A DNA stretch of 64,000 nucleotides. Origin: Endothia cerciana (Eukaryota; Ascomycota; Sordariomycetes; Diaporthales; Cryphonectriaceae). The notes under the pieces were generated by a model. The model had not been told where the DNA came from, did not search any database, and saw nothing but the letters and a program-made list of their open reading frames with translations. The stretch spans positions 124,001 through 188,000 of the forward strand of contig JALRMH010000054.1 of NCBI GenBank assembly GCA_026119935.1, given 5' to 3'. The position numbers were made by a program, and so were the translations under genes. This document shows positions 44,887 to 56,348 of this stretch, piece after piece (the stretch's first letter is position 1; each line of letters starts with the position of its first letter).

Positions 44887-46547
44887 ATGGCGTCCGCTGG
44901 ACAGCCATGGAGTGGGGGCCTCACAGGTGCGGGCAAGTTTCGGGACGTCCACCCAGACAAATGTCTCTTCAGCTAACGTATCGCACAGCCAAGCTCGAGG
45001 CGGTCACCAGGCTGCTGGAGAGGTTGACAATAGACCTCGAGAAGCACGATCTCACCACAGAACGTTAGCAATAGTCACCAGTGCCATCCAAGGTCAACCA
45101 TCTCTAACTCGTCACAGAGCGCGACGCCGCGTTGGAGGAGCTCAAGGTCTACGGGCGAGATCCTAGAGGCGCAGATCCCATATTCACCAAGGAGGTCAGT
45201 TCCGGATCGGAGGAGAGGATCCATGACAGGGGAGGCTGAAACTCGGGACAGGGCATAAGAACGCTCACCAGACACGCCTTCGACACCGAGACATTGTCGA
45301 CATCACACAACGCGCTGAGATGCCTCGCCAACGCCATGCTCATCAAGGCCGAGGCACGGCAGATGTTCGTCGACCTGGATTACGGGGCCAAGGCGTGCGC
45401 ACAGCTGAAGCGGGACACGTGGGACGACGAGTTCCTGGTGTCGAGGGCGATCTTCCTCACGACCTACGGGACGAACGTCGAGCTGGTGAAGCTCATCGAT
45501 GAGCACGGGCTGGCAGAGACCGTCATCGCGAAACTGGCGAAGCACGCCGGCCTCGCCACGAGTGCCGGGAAGGCCAAGGTGGATCCGATGCAGGACATGG
45601 CGCTGTCCGAGACGCTGAGGCTGTTGTTCAACGTGACGCATTTCTGCAAAGCAAAGGTCGACGCATTCACACCGGCAGTACCCCACATCCTGACGCTCCT
45701 CACCAGACGCGACCTGACACCGTCACAACCCCTCGACGGCCCCTTCAGCCCCCTGGTGAACGCGCTCGTCAACCTCAAACTCGACAGTGCCGAGGCGCAA
45801 ACGGCCCTCTACCCGGAAGGCGACGCACGAAACTCCGTGGTAGACCGGCTCGTCCACATCCTCGACCTCTCCATGCAGAAATACAACGACAACGACCTCG
45901 AGCAGACCGTGACGCCCCTCGTCTCCGTCCTCAGGCTCGTCCACGAGTCCGCACCCGAGCCCGTCAAGACCTTCATCCGCAGCAGGCTCCTCCCCGCACC
46001 CGAAGACAGGCAGAAGGTCCTAGGCCGCGGCGAGACGCTACCGTCCCGGCTCCTGCGCAACTCGACCAACGCGCTCACCCCACAGCTGCGCGACACCATC
46101 TCGCACCTCCTCTTCGAGATGTCCGACAAGGACGCACACAAGTTCGTGGAGAACGTCGGGTACGGCTTCGCGTCGGGTTTCCTTTTCCAGAACAACATCC
46201 CCGTGCCGCAGAACGCCGCAGGCGGGGGGGATGCAGGAGATGGGGCTGGCAGCAGACCGGTCAATCCGATCACAGGGCAGTTTCTGGATCGGGAGACGGC
46301 CCCGGACGTCCCGGAGATGACGGATGAGGAGAAGGAGAGGGAGGCAGAGAGGCTGTTCGTTCTGTTCGAGAGGTAGGCTGCCCTGAACTTGTGACCTGGC
46401 TTTTGCCGTGCTGGGGGGGTGTGCTAACTATCTTGCAGGCTCAAGAGGACCGGCATCGTCGACGTGCAGAACCCTGTCGAGCAGGCCTTTCGAGAGGGTC
46501 GTTTTCAGGACATCAAGGATGATGAGAGGGTGGAAGAGTTGGACTAG
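44887..46547 (+). CDS. RIC8: Ric8 guanine nucleotide exchange factor/chaperone for G-alpha
   Basis: Five exons: 44887-44926, 44989-45063, 45118-45194, 45252-46372 and 46439-46547, giving 473 residues. Every junction is GT-AG and in phase. Ric8 is a cytosolic armadillo-repeat protein that folds and activates heterotrimeric G-protein alpha subunits; in filamentous fungi it supports growth, conidiation and pathogenicity. Characteristic segments: VTRLLERLTIDLEKHDLTTE, TLSTSHNALRCLANAMLIKA, FLTTYGTNVELVKLIDEHGL, LSETLRLLFNVTHFCKAKVD, LVNALVNLKLDSAE, LEQTVTPLVSVLRLVHESAP, LRNSTNALTPQLRDTISHLL, MSDKDAHKFVENVGYGFASG, NPITGQFLDRETAPDVPEMT. The last exon encodes IVDVQNPVEQAFREGRFQD, the conserved C-terminus. 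Small first exons are usual for this gene. Confidence 0.96.
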
Positions 46548-47364
46548 AAGGATCACGAAGCCATGAGCGACGCACAATGGGCACAGTCTGATGGAGTGCA
46601 TGTTGTCCCTGCAAAGTACCAAGTTTATGGAAGGCATGGGGATAAGCGTTGTGCGTGAAATTCTAGAGTCTGCACCGTAATAGCGAGACGATGGCTAGAA
46701 CGACCAGCGCATCGTCTTGGGAACATCGTCACAGCTGATATACGAGGCAGTCTTGAGATGGCCGCTAGCGATTGTGAAGTCTTAGGAACGTTTTCATGAA
46801 GCTGAAAGGTCCTCCTCGTAGTGATCGAATTATTTTATGCCCGAGCCCGACTCGACTGCGGAGACTACAAGGCCACCATGGAGTGCACAATAGGAGACCA
46901 CCATACGAAAGGGTGTCCCATAAGAACTTGTGCGACCGCCCAGGGGCTCGTTGGTCAGAAGAAGACGTACGTGTTGCCCAGACCACCACCGTCGAAGTTG
47001 CCAAGTGACCGGAGTGGCTAATCGGTGCGCCTGGAAACGCAGTGTAAGTAAATGACTGGGTAAAAGCCCTTACTTGTAGGGCTAGTAATCCTCAATTTGC
47101 GTACCCTCGGGGCTCAAGCATAGTAAAGGTGAAAAAGACACGGCCTGCTGAGGACATACCAGTACTTTGTACTTTTGAAAAGGTGGTCCAAGCTCCTTTT
47201 GGCCGTTGGGGAGTCAGCATCTGAGACGCGCCCAGGTCACGTCTTCCAATTGTCGTATGAAAAATACCACCAACCAACAACCATCTCTCTCCCTACACCC
47301 GTTGCGTCAGGTCCAAGGTATTTCTCCAATACCACCATACGCGCAGCCAAACCATCGGGACAAA
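46548..47364. other. Intergenic region
   Basis: 817 bp with no recognised gene; short frames around 46796-47021 on the plus strand lack any family resemblance. Confidence 0.6.
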
Positions 47365-47707
47365 ATGCCTTTCGTTGACGATCCAGAATTGTAAGACCGG
47401 TCGCACCTTGCTCTTGGAAGGCCGTGCGCCGCTGCGCGTGGGCTTATAGTCAACTAATACAAAACGTGAACTTACCAGGGACAACTTTGACGACGTCCCC
47501 ATCTCCAATATCGGGACAGACCTGCTCGAGAATCTGAGTGATGACGCCGAGGAGCCTCTGGGCGACGGCCCAGTCGTGCCCGAGATCCTGCAAGTCGCGG
47601 TAGTCGAGGAAGTCGAGACCGTCGTGCGCCTGGCCGAAGACGTCCCTAGTGGCCCACCGGTGGAGGACAACAGTGCGAGTGAGGAGCAAGAAAACGACGA
47701 CGACGAC

Positions 47708-47739
<32 letters not shown>

Positions 47740-48458
47740 TGTACCCGGCGCAGAGATGGAGGACGAGGCGCCCGTTTCACCAACTCCCGCCAAGAAGCGC
47801 GGCCGACCTGCGTCCGCCGCATCGCGTTCTGCGACTTCCAAGACTGGCAAGAAAGGTGCCTCTGCTGCTGGTCCCAAGCGCAAGGCTGATGCCTCGGCCG
47901 ACGAGCCTGCTGCCAAGCGCTCCAGTCGCGGTCGCGCTACTGCCGCTGCTGCTTCTGACGCCATCAAGCTGGCTTCGGCCAAGCGACCCCGTGCTGCCCT
48001 CGGCTCTGCCAAGGCTGTACGTCATTGCATTGAGACGTTCTGGACCTCCTTTCTAATTACTAACGCGACACATGCAGGCCCCCAAGGCTACCGGTGGCAA
48101 GCGAGGTCCTAAACCAGGCTCTAAGGCCAGGGAGGCTAAAAAGGAGGTCGAGGCAGGCGAGGAGTACGAGGTCGAGAGGATCGTGGACCACGATGTCGTC
48201 GGTAAGTCCATGGAGCACATGTACCTGGTTAAATGGAAGGGCTACGAGGATTCAGAGAACACCTGGGAGCCGAAGAAGAACCTGGCGCACGCTGCCAACC
48301 TGCTAAAGGATTTCGAAGCCACGCACAAGGAGAAGAAGGAGCCTGGACCGAAGAAGGCCGCCCCCACCAAGAAGGTCGCCGCTTCCAGGAAGGGCCCCAA
48401 GAAGGCAGCTCCTCCCGCAAAATCTCCCCGTCGCCCCGGCCGCCCTAAGAAACAATAG
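47365..48458 (+). CDS. Chromodomain protein with acidic tract and AT-hook-like motifs
   Basis: Exons 47365-47390, 47479-48016 and 48078-48458 give 314 residues. Exon 1 codes only MPFVDDPE plus two bases. In order: an acidic N-terminus; an Asp-rich run (GAC repeat 47695-47740, interrupted by one Asn); an Ala/Lys/Arg/Pro-rich region with AT-hook-like KKRGRPAS; a chromodomain at about residues 218-268 (EYEVERIVDHDVVGK, MYLVKWKGYEDSENTWEPKK, ANLLKDFEATH); and a Lys/Pro-rich tail ending in a second AT-hook-like RRPGRPKKQ. The aromatic residues for methyl-lysine binding (Tyr in EYEVE, the two Trp-region positions in VKWKGY and NTWEP) are present. There is no chromoshadow domain, so it is not a complete HP1. 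Likely a nuclear reader of methylated histone H3; the exact mark is unknown. Confidence 0.9.
47695..47740 (+). repeat. GAC repeat encoding poly-Asp
   Basis: Near-perfect GAC trinucleotide repeat with one AAC, in frame in the chromodomain gene. Confidence 0.95.
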
Positions 48459-49522
48459 TGGGAGATGTTAGCCTCGTCATGATGGGAGTACATGGTTGGG
48501 AATTTTCGGACCACACTCCCCCCCCCCCCCGCCCCTAAACCCAAAAACCAGAGCAGGATATCCTATTGCGGGTTATTCCACAGCCGATGAGTGCTTACCC
48601 TGAGGCCGATGCTTTCACACCACACTCGACGGGCGGTCATTCAACGGTAGTTCTCCCACGGTCAATATTCCCAAACGGTGGTCTAACCATAGCCTCTGTA
48701 CTCGAACGCCCCACGGTCGAACATCTCGCAGTGGGGTATTCCAGGCGGAAAATTGGCAGTCGAGTGTTGCGCCGCAGGATTGGCTATGGGTAAGACAGCG
48801 TTCATCCTACGAGCGGGAGCGCGCGGGAGATCAAAGGTCCTGGGTATGGAGAACAGTTACCTGTATTGCAGCACCTTTGCAGAATATGACATTGCTTCTG
48901 CCAGCATTGGCGTTTTTTATCAGTACCGGACGTCTCGGCACTCTGCTGCATCGCAGTGACCTCTGGACCCCACCATGCTGGACAAGAGTCCCGGCCGAGT
49001 CCAAGAAGAGTGATAAGTACCCTATTCATTCTTCATGATCAATTGATTTCTTTACAGGTGAGCGATGAAGTGCTTGTACCTTGTACTCACTCACATTGGG
49101 CCTACAGGGCAGGTTATGGTTAAAGTTTGGTGGTAGGCAGAGACCTATCGTTCCAATTTTCAGCGTCCTGTATGGTCTGTGCGTCAATCTGACCTCGAGG
49201 CTGCAGGGATCCGAGCTCCCTTACGAGCTGTAGCTGAGCCTGACTCGAAATTCTGACAGGTGTCTGGACTGTCACAAGCTTGCATTCCACTACTTTAAGC
49301 CGCCTTCACATCAACACCACCTACGGCCCCCTTCTGGACCCGGGCGATGACCTCGTGCCCCTGTCCGCAAAGCTGTCCACACAACATCTGCTGGTGCAAC
49401 CAAAAAGGACCTCCATCACCTATCGGACGAGCGCGCGCCTCGAGTCTACAGGTCCTCGTATCGCAACAACCGTCCGGATCGCCTCTCCGGAAGCTACGGG
49501 ACCTACCGGGACGACGGTCAAG
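48459..49522. other. Intergenic region
   Basis: About 1.06 kb with C13 at 48518-48530 just after the chromodomain gene. The right end is the leader of MPDU1; the MPDU1 frame is open back to 49280, but I see no family resemblance there. Confidence 0.6.
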
Positions 49523-50650
49523 ATGGACTCCCTCCGCACGACCCTGCAGCCCATTCTGCAGCCCGTAACCCATAATCTCCCCCAGCCGATCCGTGACCTC
49601 GGCGCCTCCCTCCTCGGCGACCGATGCTACTCCTCGCTCGTCCTCGACATCGACGTCGCCGATGTGGAGTGCCTGAAACTCGCCGTTTCTAAAGCGCTGG
49701 GCATCGGCATCGTGGCCGCCTCCTCCATCGTGAAGGTCCCACAGATTCTCAACCTCGTGCGCAGCAAGTCCGCTTCGGGTGTGTCCTTTCTCAGCTACCT
49801 CCTCGAGACGACGAGCTACCTCATCTCGCTAGCCTATAACGTCCGCAACGGCTTCCCATTCTCGACGTATGGAGAGACGGCGCTCATCCTGGGCCAGAAT
49901 GTGGTGATCACCGTGCTCGTGCTGAACTATAGCGGCAAGACGTCTCTGGCGGCGCTCTTCGTGGCAGTGCTGGCGGCGAGCGTCGCGACGCTGTTCGGTG
50001 AGGCGCTCGTGGGCATGGACCTGTTGGGATATCTGCAGGCAGGTGCGGGCACGTTGGGCGTGGCGAGCAAGGTGCCCCAGATCCTGGCCATCTATCAGGA
50101 GGGCGGGACGGGGCAATTGAGTGCGTTCACGGTAAGTGCAAATCTTGTTCACGTTCGGGCACCGCCCGTGCTGCATGCGATGCGAGATTCAGGGTCTTCA
50201 CTTAACTTTGCACTTCATGTTCTGCCATCTGCACATGTCACTTTCCCTTCCAGGTGTGGAGTTGATGGCCCCCATGGGTTGCGCAGTGTCGTTCCCGAAA
50301 TGCGCATGCAGCTTCCTGATCGAGCGTGAAGACGCAGCCAGACTAACTACCGCATACGGCAGGTCTTCAACTATCTGCTCGGCTCAGCCGTACGAATTTT
50401 CACAACCTTCCAGGAGGTCGACGACAAGCTGATCCTGTACGGCTTCGTCGCGGGCTTCGTGCTCAATTGCGTGCTCGCCGCGCAAATGGTATACTACTGG
50501 AACACGCCCTCCGCCAAGGCGCTGGGCAAGCGCAAGGAAACCAGCGCCGTGCAGCCTGCGTCTGCGATTTCGTCTCCTTCGTCCGCCGCGGATGCCGGTA
50601 TGCCGAGTACTGTGCCCAAGAAGGCCCCGACGACGCGCAGGCGGGGCTAG
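49523..50650 (+). CDS. MPDU1: Mannose-P-dolichol utilization defect 1 protein (PQ-loop family)
   Basis: Exons 49523-50131 and 50363-50650 (298 residues) joined by a 231-bp intron in phase 0, so SAFT runs into VFNYLLGSAVRIFTTFQEVD, the family sequence. Mpdu1 is an ER membrane protein needed for use of dolichol-phosphate mannose and glucose in N-glycosylation and GPI synthesis. Two PQ-loop repeats are visible: SSIVKVPQILNLVRSKSASG at about 70 and GVASKVPQILAIYQEGGTGQ at about 180. Seven or so membrane segments follow the SWEET/PQ-loop pattern, ending DKLILYGFVAGFVLNCVLAA and QMVYYWNTPSAK. The C-terminus is a Lys/Ser-rich cytosolic tail without a KKxx motif. The ATG at 49523 (MDSLRTTLQP) fits family length; the frame is open further upstream. 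Confidence 0.95.
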
Positions 50651-53600
50651 AATGACGCCTGAGCGCCTCGTGGTCGTGGGATTTGGGTTCGCCGTGGGTC
50701 GTGTCGTAGGTGGATGGATGAATGTGTAGATGCATGTAACATCCGACATCCAAGCCAGGACTGGCTGGGCCTTTCGGTAGCTAGATCTTACGAAGCGAGC
50801 AGAATGTGAGATTGTCACCTCCCCACTGGCAGACCTTCAGATTACAGCAGTTGCAGACCGCGTCATCCGGTCAGATTTCAATTTGCCAGTATTGCACCCC
50901 CGCCATGCTGTCCAGATCCCAAGCAAGGAGGCGCCGGGTCGAGGCCGTATCTCGCTCACACTTGTCTGGACTGCCAGTCCACCCCCGAAATGACTCGAGC
51001 GAAGCCCCGATCCAGCATGGGCGTATTTCGAGCCAACGCTGCCCGCTCCGCACTGGATTCGTGCAGACTGTTCACACCTCGCCTGTGCGTCTTCCGCAAT
51101 CGAGCCAGTCGAGAAGGCCTGTCGCTTATCAGATCTACCTTGTTCTCGCTGCAGGCGGGCAGAGTCTCACAATGGCGTCCAGCCAGCCACCTACATGTGA
51201 CGGCAGGAGGGGCCCGAGTCCGGCTCTCGGGCGGGATACCGAGCCAGGACTTGCCCGATATAGAGACTCAGGCATGGTGAGAGCGTCACGTTCGCGCTGG
51301 GAGAGCGGTTGTCTGGAGCCACGTTGCTCTTGTGCAAAGTTGGAGTTGACGAAGAGGAGAAGGCGCTGCTGATCTGATCGGACCGAGAGCCTAGACCGAG
51401 CGTGATGAGTTGTACACCCACCAGTGGTCCAAGACGTGCGAGCCTTATCCCGCCCGTTTCGTCCTGCTGCTTGCTCCTTGCTGCGGCTGCATGCGCCCTG
51501 CGAGTCCCCGGGCTTCGATCCCGGCGGCGAAGGGGGGGGAGGGGGAGGTTTCTCTTTTCGATGTGTTGTTGAGTGGCAACGGCAGGACGGTTCAGCGCCG
51601 ACCACCACTACGCCTTCGTCCCCGGCCAACCCCCCCTCTTTCTTTTCTTCTTTCTATGTTCTCTTCGTCGGAGGTGTCTGCCCGGTCGTGTGCTTCCAGG
51701 GGAGTCCTTATCAGATGCAGGACCGCCTGTATCACCATCGACGTGGCACAACGGTCCTCGTGGCCACAGTCTTGATATGTGTATGGGAGGGAGGCTGAGT
51801 GGCGCGCATTCGTAAGCCGTGGGTTTATTCCTGGGCGAGGTCTCGCCAATCAATAAATGAAACCCATCCGGCCGGAGGGCGAATGCCGGTCGGCCAGATC
51901 AGGGATGAAGGTTCATGAACCCGGGTGGTGGGATTGTGAGCATCAGGCAGGAAAGGGGGATCTGTCCCGGCCTTGTCTATCTGTTGGTGCCCGGCTGCAC
52001 AGCCAAGGCTCCGAGTGGTGCAGCCGTGTCCAAGAGGTGCGGTCAGGAGAAGCGCCCTCATTTGTTCTGGCCAGTCACCTTGCAGATGGCGGCTCTTGTC
52101 ACCCTGTGACATCGGTGTGAGCATTACTATGTGGTCATGCAGATCCTCCCCCACTCCCGCATGTAGTAGATACCGTGACATCTCTCCGGCTCTCCCCCCT
52201 TCCCCACTTCTCTCCCCCCGATCAGAGCGTAGGATCCTCGGGGCGCCGATGGGGTTCCACTGCTTCCATTGCAGGAGAAGGACGGGATGGAACGAGAGGC
52301 AAGGAGATGTTGGAACCGAGAGTGACGGGGGATATGAGGGGTGACGACGCCCACCTGATAGAGGCTAGAGCGTGGTGTGAGGACTGTGTCGTAGCACGCA
52401 GCCCGTGTAGTCCGGCCCCCCCCCCCAGAGGTTGTCGAGCACCACACAGGCTGAACACCGTATTTGTGACCCCAGAGCATCATCCGTAGATACGACTCCT
52501 CATCAATCTAAAGATATACCATCTTCAGATCGGGATGGGGAGTGGTTCTGATGATCTCCTCGCGAGTCATTGCTGTGATAGCAAGGCCGCTAGAGCAGTC
52601 CGATCTAGGAGAGAGACAAGACAACGATTTTCCTGATTGCCCTCAGCCTGCCTATGTCTAAGACCCCTGGCGACACTCACCGCCACGCTAGTACCAAGCA
52701 GAACGAAGATGAAGAAGGGGGAGGCGACACGGCTGCCCGGCGTGCTGTTCTACACCAATGGCGACATCTCCAGCAGTCCTGGCGCAAGGTCGCTGCAGGT
52801 CTAAGCAGGTGGGGGTGGAAAAACCCCTTTCTGCACACACACACGCACGCACGCACGCACGCACGCACGCACAGAGAGAGCGGGAGAGGGAGAGGGGGAG
52901 AGAGTATGGAGAAGCCGTGGGTTGCGTGTGGGAGCCCAGCCGGGACATTGAGCGCAGACCCGCACGCAGCAGGGCAGGTGCATCAATCGTCAATCCGGGG
53001 CTGCCGGGGTCTCTGGAGAGAAAAGAGCCCCAAAGTCCCCTTCGACAACGTCAAGTCCCCGCGGGTGGGTCCCCCTTTCACCTTGGGTCTCCTTTTCCAT
53101 GTGGGCTCCAGAGGCTTACTACTATGTATGTAAATCTCCCTGGCCAGCCTCTGCCACTGTACCCTATCTCTATCCCCGCGAGAGGCTACCGTGTAGCTAC
53201 CGGATCTGCCCAGACTGCCTGCCAGGCCTGTCCTGCCTCTTCTTCCCATTGCCCAGACCATACTCCCCCGTGACGGACGACAGTGTTTTCCCTGCAATCA
53301 AAGGCCGGGACTCTATCTCACACATGTATTTTACCCTCCATTTCTCCCGTCATTGGAGGGGAGCTATGTTTCACTGCAGGCCGTCTTGATACTGAGTAAT
53401 CATACTGTGGTAGAGCATAAATAGTTCGAGTCATCCACTTACCACTGCCCCCGATTGCGCCATCGTCACCGCTCGGGAACTAATACCCACGCGTCGGCCG
53501 ATTTACCACGCTGATTGCATTCAGGACCTCGATTGCGTGCTTGCTGCTGAGGCATAGATCAGCCAGTCTCAGCTCACTGTGTTTCTCGTTTGAGTAGGAC

Positions 53601-54213
53601 AGGGACAGCGGGATCAGACAGGCAGCCCGAGGGAAAAGGGGGAAGGGCGGATCTCTTCTGCCGTCGTTGCGTCTTCTTGCGCCTTGCGCCCTCGCCCTGG
53701 TTGTTTCCTACCTATTTCTAGCTTGTGCATAGTCTTGTCTTGTGGACCGATCTGGCAGGAAGGGGCGACTATCAGGCACAGCGTCCACAACAGTGTTCAA
53801 CTGTGCTGGTTTACCTGGCGGATACGCGGGCCCGTTTCTCATCCGCTCCAGCCCTCTGGCCATTGTCTCACCCGCACTGCATTATACTCTCAGGGGGGGC
53901 GAATACATCATCTGGGGAATTTCTGTTCATATATCTGGACGGGACGGACGGCTTTCAACTCGATCATTCTGGTCTCTTCATCGAGCTCTTACTCAGCGTC
54001 CTCCCCTCCCCCCCCCCCCCCCAATCCACCGTCACGCACCTCTTGAGGGCTCCAGCTCGAGGCTGACGACGACACCTCTACAACACCACCACCACCACCC
54101 ACCACACCATCTTGTCCTTCCAACCTGACTCTCTTCTCCTCCTTGTTGTCTTATATCGCTAAGCCTGGGCCTTTCAAGAACATTGTCTATACGTACACAC
54201 ATACACAGATACA
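50651..54213. other. Long gene-free region upstream of choline sulfatase
   Basis: About 3.6 kb. Contents: C11 at 52416-52426, CA/CACG repeats at 52833-52880, CCA-rich sequence near 54080-54106 and C15 at 54008-54022. The last 500 bp is pyrimidine-rich, like a long fungal leader. The long open frames here (for example around 50806-51372) are not recognisable and have poor codon use. Confidence 0.6.
52833..52880. repeat. CA, CACG and GA repeat block
   Basis: (CA)n passes into (CACG)n and then (GA)n; intergenic. Confidence 0.93.
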
Positions 54214-56075
54214 ATGGCACCCGACTTGAACTCTCTCCCCTCCTCACCTAACATGTCAAAGCCAGACCTCCCCTCCGATGGCCCTGCCTCTAACGGCAAC
54301 AATGGCATTGCCAATGCCATCTACGACGGCCCTGCCCCGGGCCTCAGCTCCGGACGGAAGCAGCCCAACATCCTTTACATCATGGCCGACCAGATGTCCG
54401 CACCACAGCTGAAGATGTACAACCCGGACTCCCAGATCAAGACGCCCCACCTCGACGCCCTTGCGGCAAGGTCCGTCCAGTTCGACTCGGCATACTGCCC
54501 GTCACCCCTCTGCGCGCCATCACGCATGAGCATGATCTCCGGCCAGCTGCCCATGAAGATCGGCGCGTACGACAACGCCTCCCAGATCCCCAGCGACACG
54601 CTGACCTATGCGCACTACCTGCGGCTCCAGGGCTACATCACCGCCCTCGCGGGCAAGATGCACTTTGTGGGCGACCAGCTGCACGGCTACGAGAAGCGTC
54701 TCACCTCCGACATCTACCCCGGAGACTTCGGCTGGTGCGTCGACTGGGACAAGCCAGACACCCGGCTCGAGTGGTACCACAACGCCAGCTCGATCCTCCA
54801 GGCCGGCGTCTGCGCTGCCAGCAACCAGATGGACTATGACGAGGATGTCATGTTCCAGTCTCAGAGGTTCCTGAGGGACCACGTCCGGAGCTCGGATGAC
54901 CGCCCGTTCTGCTTGACGGTACGTAAAGAGAAGTGGAAATGGCCGCATAGCCACCTAGCCTTTTTTTGTTACGGGCTAGGTCAGGGAAAACACTGCTCTG
55001 CGGAAGACCGTATGCTAACAGCGTCACCCTGTAGGTGTCGCTCACCCACCCTCATGACCCGTACACCATCTCCAAGAAGTACTGGGAACGCTACGAGGGC
55101 GTGGATATCGACCTGCCAAAGGTCCACATCCCCAGGGACGAGCAGGACCCCCACAGCAAGCGCCTGCTGAAGGTGTGCGACCTGTGGGACGAGAACTTCA
55201 CCCCTGAGCAGATCAAGAAGGCGAAGCGCGCGTACTACGGCTCTTGCAGCTTCGTCGACGACAACATCGGCAAGCTCCTCGAGACCCTGGAGGACCTGAA
55301 CCTCTCTGACGACACGATCATCGTGTTCAGCGGTGACCACGGCGACATGCTCGGCGAGCGTGGCCTCTGGTACAAGATGAGCTACTTCGAGGGTTCGGTC
55401 CGCGTGCCCATGCTCATCTCGTACCCCAAGTGGTTCACGCCCCACCGGGTGACGGAGAACGTGTCCACCCTCGACATCCTGCCGACCATGTGCGACCTGG
55501 TCGGCACCAAGCCAGACCCTACCTTTCCCATGGACGGCCTCTCGATGATGCCACACCTTCTCGGCCAGGGCGGCCACGACACCGTGATCGCCGAGTACAC
55601 AGGCGAGGGCACCATTGCACCGCTGATGATGATTCGCCGCGGGGCCTGGAAGTACATCACCTGCCCGACCGACGGCAGCCAGCTGTTCAACCTCGAGAAC
55701 GACCCGTACGAGCTCAATGACCTCGCCAAGAGCCTGGGCAAGAAGCGCGCGGCAAGCCTGTCCGCCGAGGACCAGAAGGTCAGGGACGTGTTCGACGCCT
55801 TCGAGGCGGAGGCCAAGGAGAGGTGGGACTTTGACGCCATCACCAAGGCGGTACTGCAGTCCCAGAGGCAGCGCAAGCTGGTGTGGAAGGCGCTGAAGAT
55901 CGGCCAGTTCACGAGCTGGGACTTCCAGCCCGAGAAGGACGGCCGGAACGAGTACATCCGCTCTCACATGGAGCTCGACAGCCTCGAGAGGATGGCGCGG
56001 TACCCCCCCGTCGACAAGTACGGCAACGCTACCAAGACCGTCCTCGTGGACCAGGCCGGGGCTCACGGAGAGTAA
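54214..56075 (+). CDS. betC: Choline sulfatase
   Basis: Exons 54214-54918 and 55035-56075, 581 residues, phase-0 intron. The enzyme hydrolyses choline-O-sulfate, a fungal sulfur store and osmolyte, to choline and sulfate in the cytosol. After a 50-residue polar N-terminus comes the sulfatase core: PNILYIMADQMSAPQLKMY, TPHLDALAARSVQFDSAYC and the modification site LCAPSR, in which Cys100 would be converted to formylglycine. Further motifs: LAGKMHFVGDQLHGYEKRL, FGWCVDWDKP, SLTHPHDPYTI, the metal site IVFSGDHGDMLGERG, and LWYKMSYFEGSVRVPMLI. The tail matches the choline-sulfatase C-terminal extension (FDFDAITKAVLQSQ-like: WDFDAITKAVLQSQRQRK, VWKALKIGQFTSWDFQP). No signal peptide is present, in keeping with a cytosolic enzyme. 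In related fungi such genes are induced by sulfur starvation; I found no exact upstream CYS3-type site. Confidence 0.96.
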
Positions 56076-56316
56076 GGATTAGCATACTGCCTGCGACTGC
56101 TTGAAAGCGTGCGATGCTATTACTTCTGCGAATGATATCCTGGGTGCCTTGTGTGTGTGTCCGCGCGCATTTGGACTTCCTCTTTTACGACCTGACACGA
56201 CTTTTGATTGGTTTCACGGTGTTGAACGGCATTGGGAACATTTTTACCGCCACTTTCCAGCAACCGCAATGTTCGTTTTTTTTTGGTTTTCTTCTTCTTC
56301 TTCTTCTTCTTCTTCT

Positions 56317-56348
<32 letters not shown>

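Noticed and set aside
50806..51372. 188-codon open frame downstream of MPDU1
   Set aside because: Ser/Arg/Pro-rich low-information sequence, no conserved motif; treated as chance.
51500..51535. tRNA-like T-arm (CCGGG-CTTCGAT-CCCGG hairpin)
   Set aside because: The loop register is wrong for a T-loop and the rest of a cloverleaf is missing; kept only as a chance hairpin.
54981..56066. 361-codon minus-strand open frame inside choline sulfatase
   Set aside because: Antisense shadow of a conserved exon, rich in Leu, Val and Ala in the shadow pattern.
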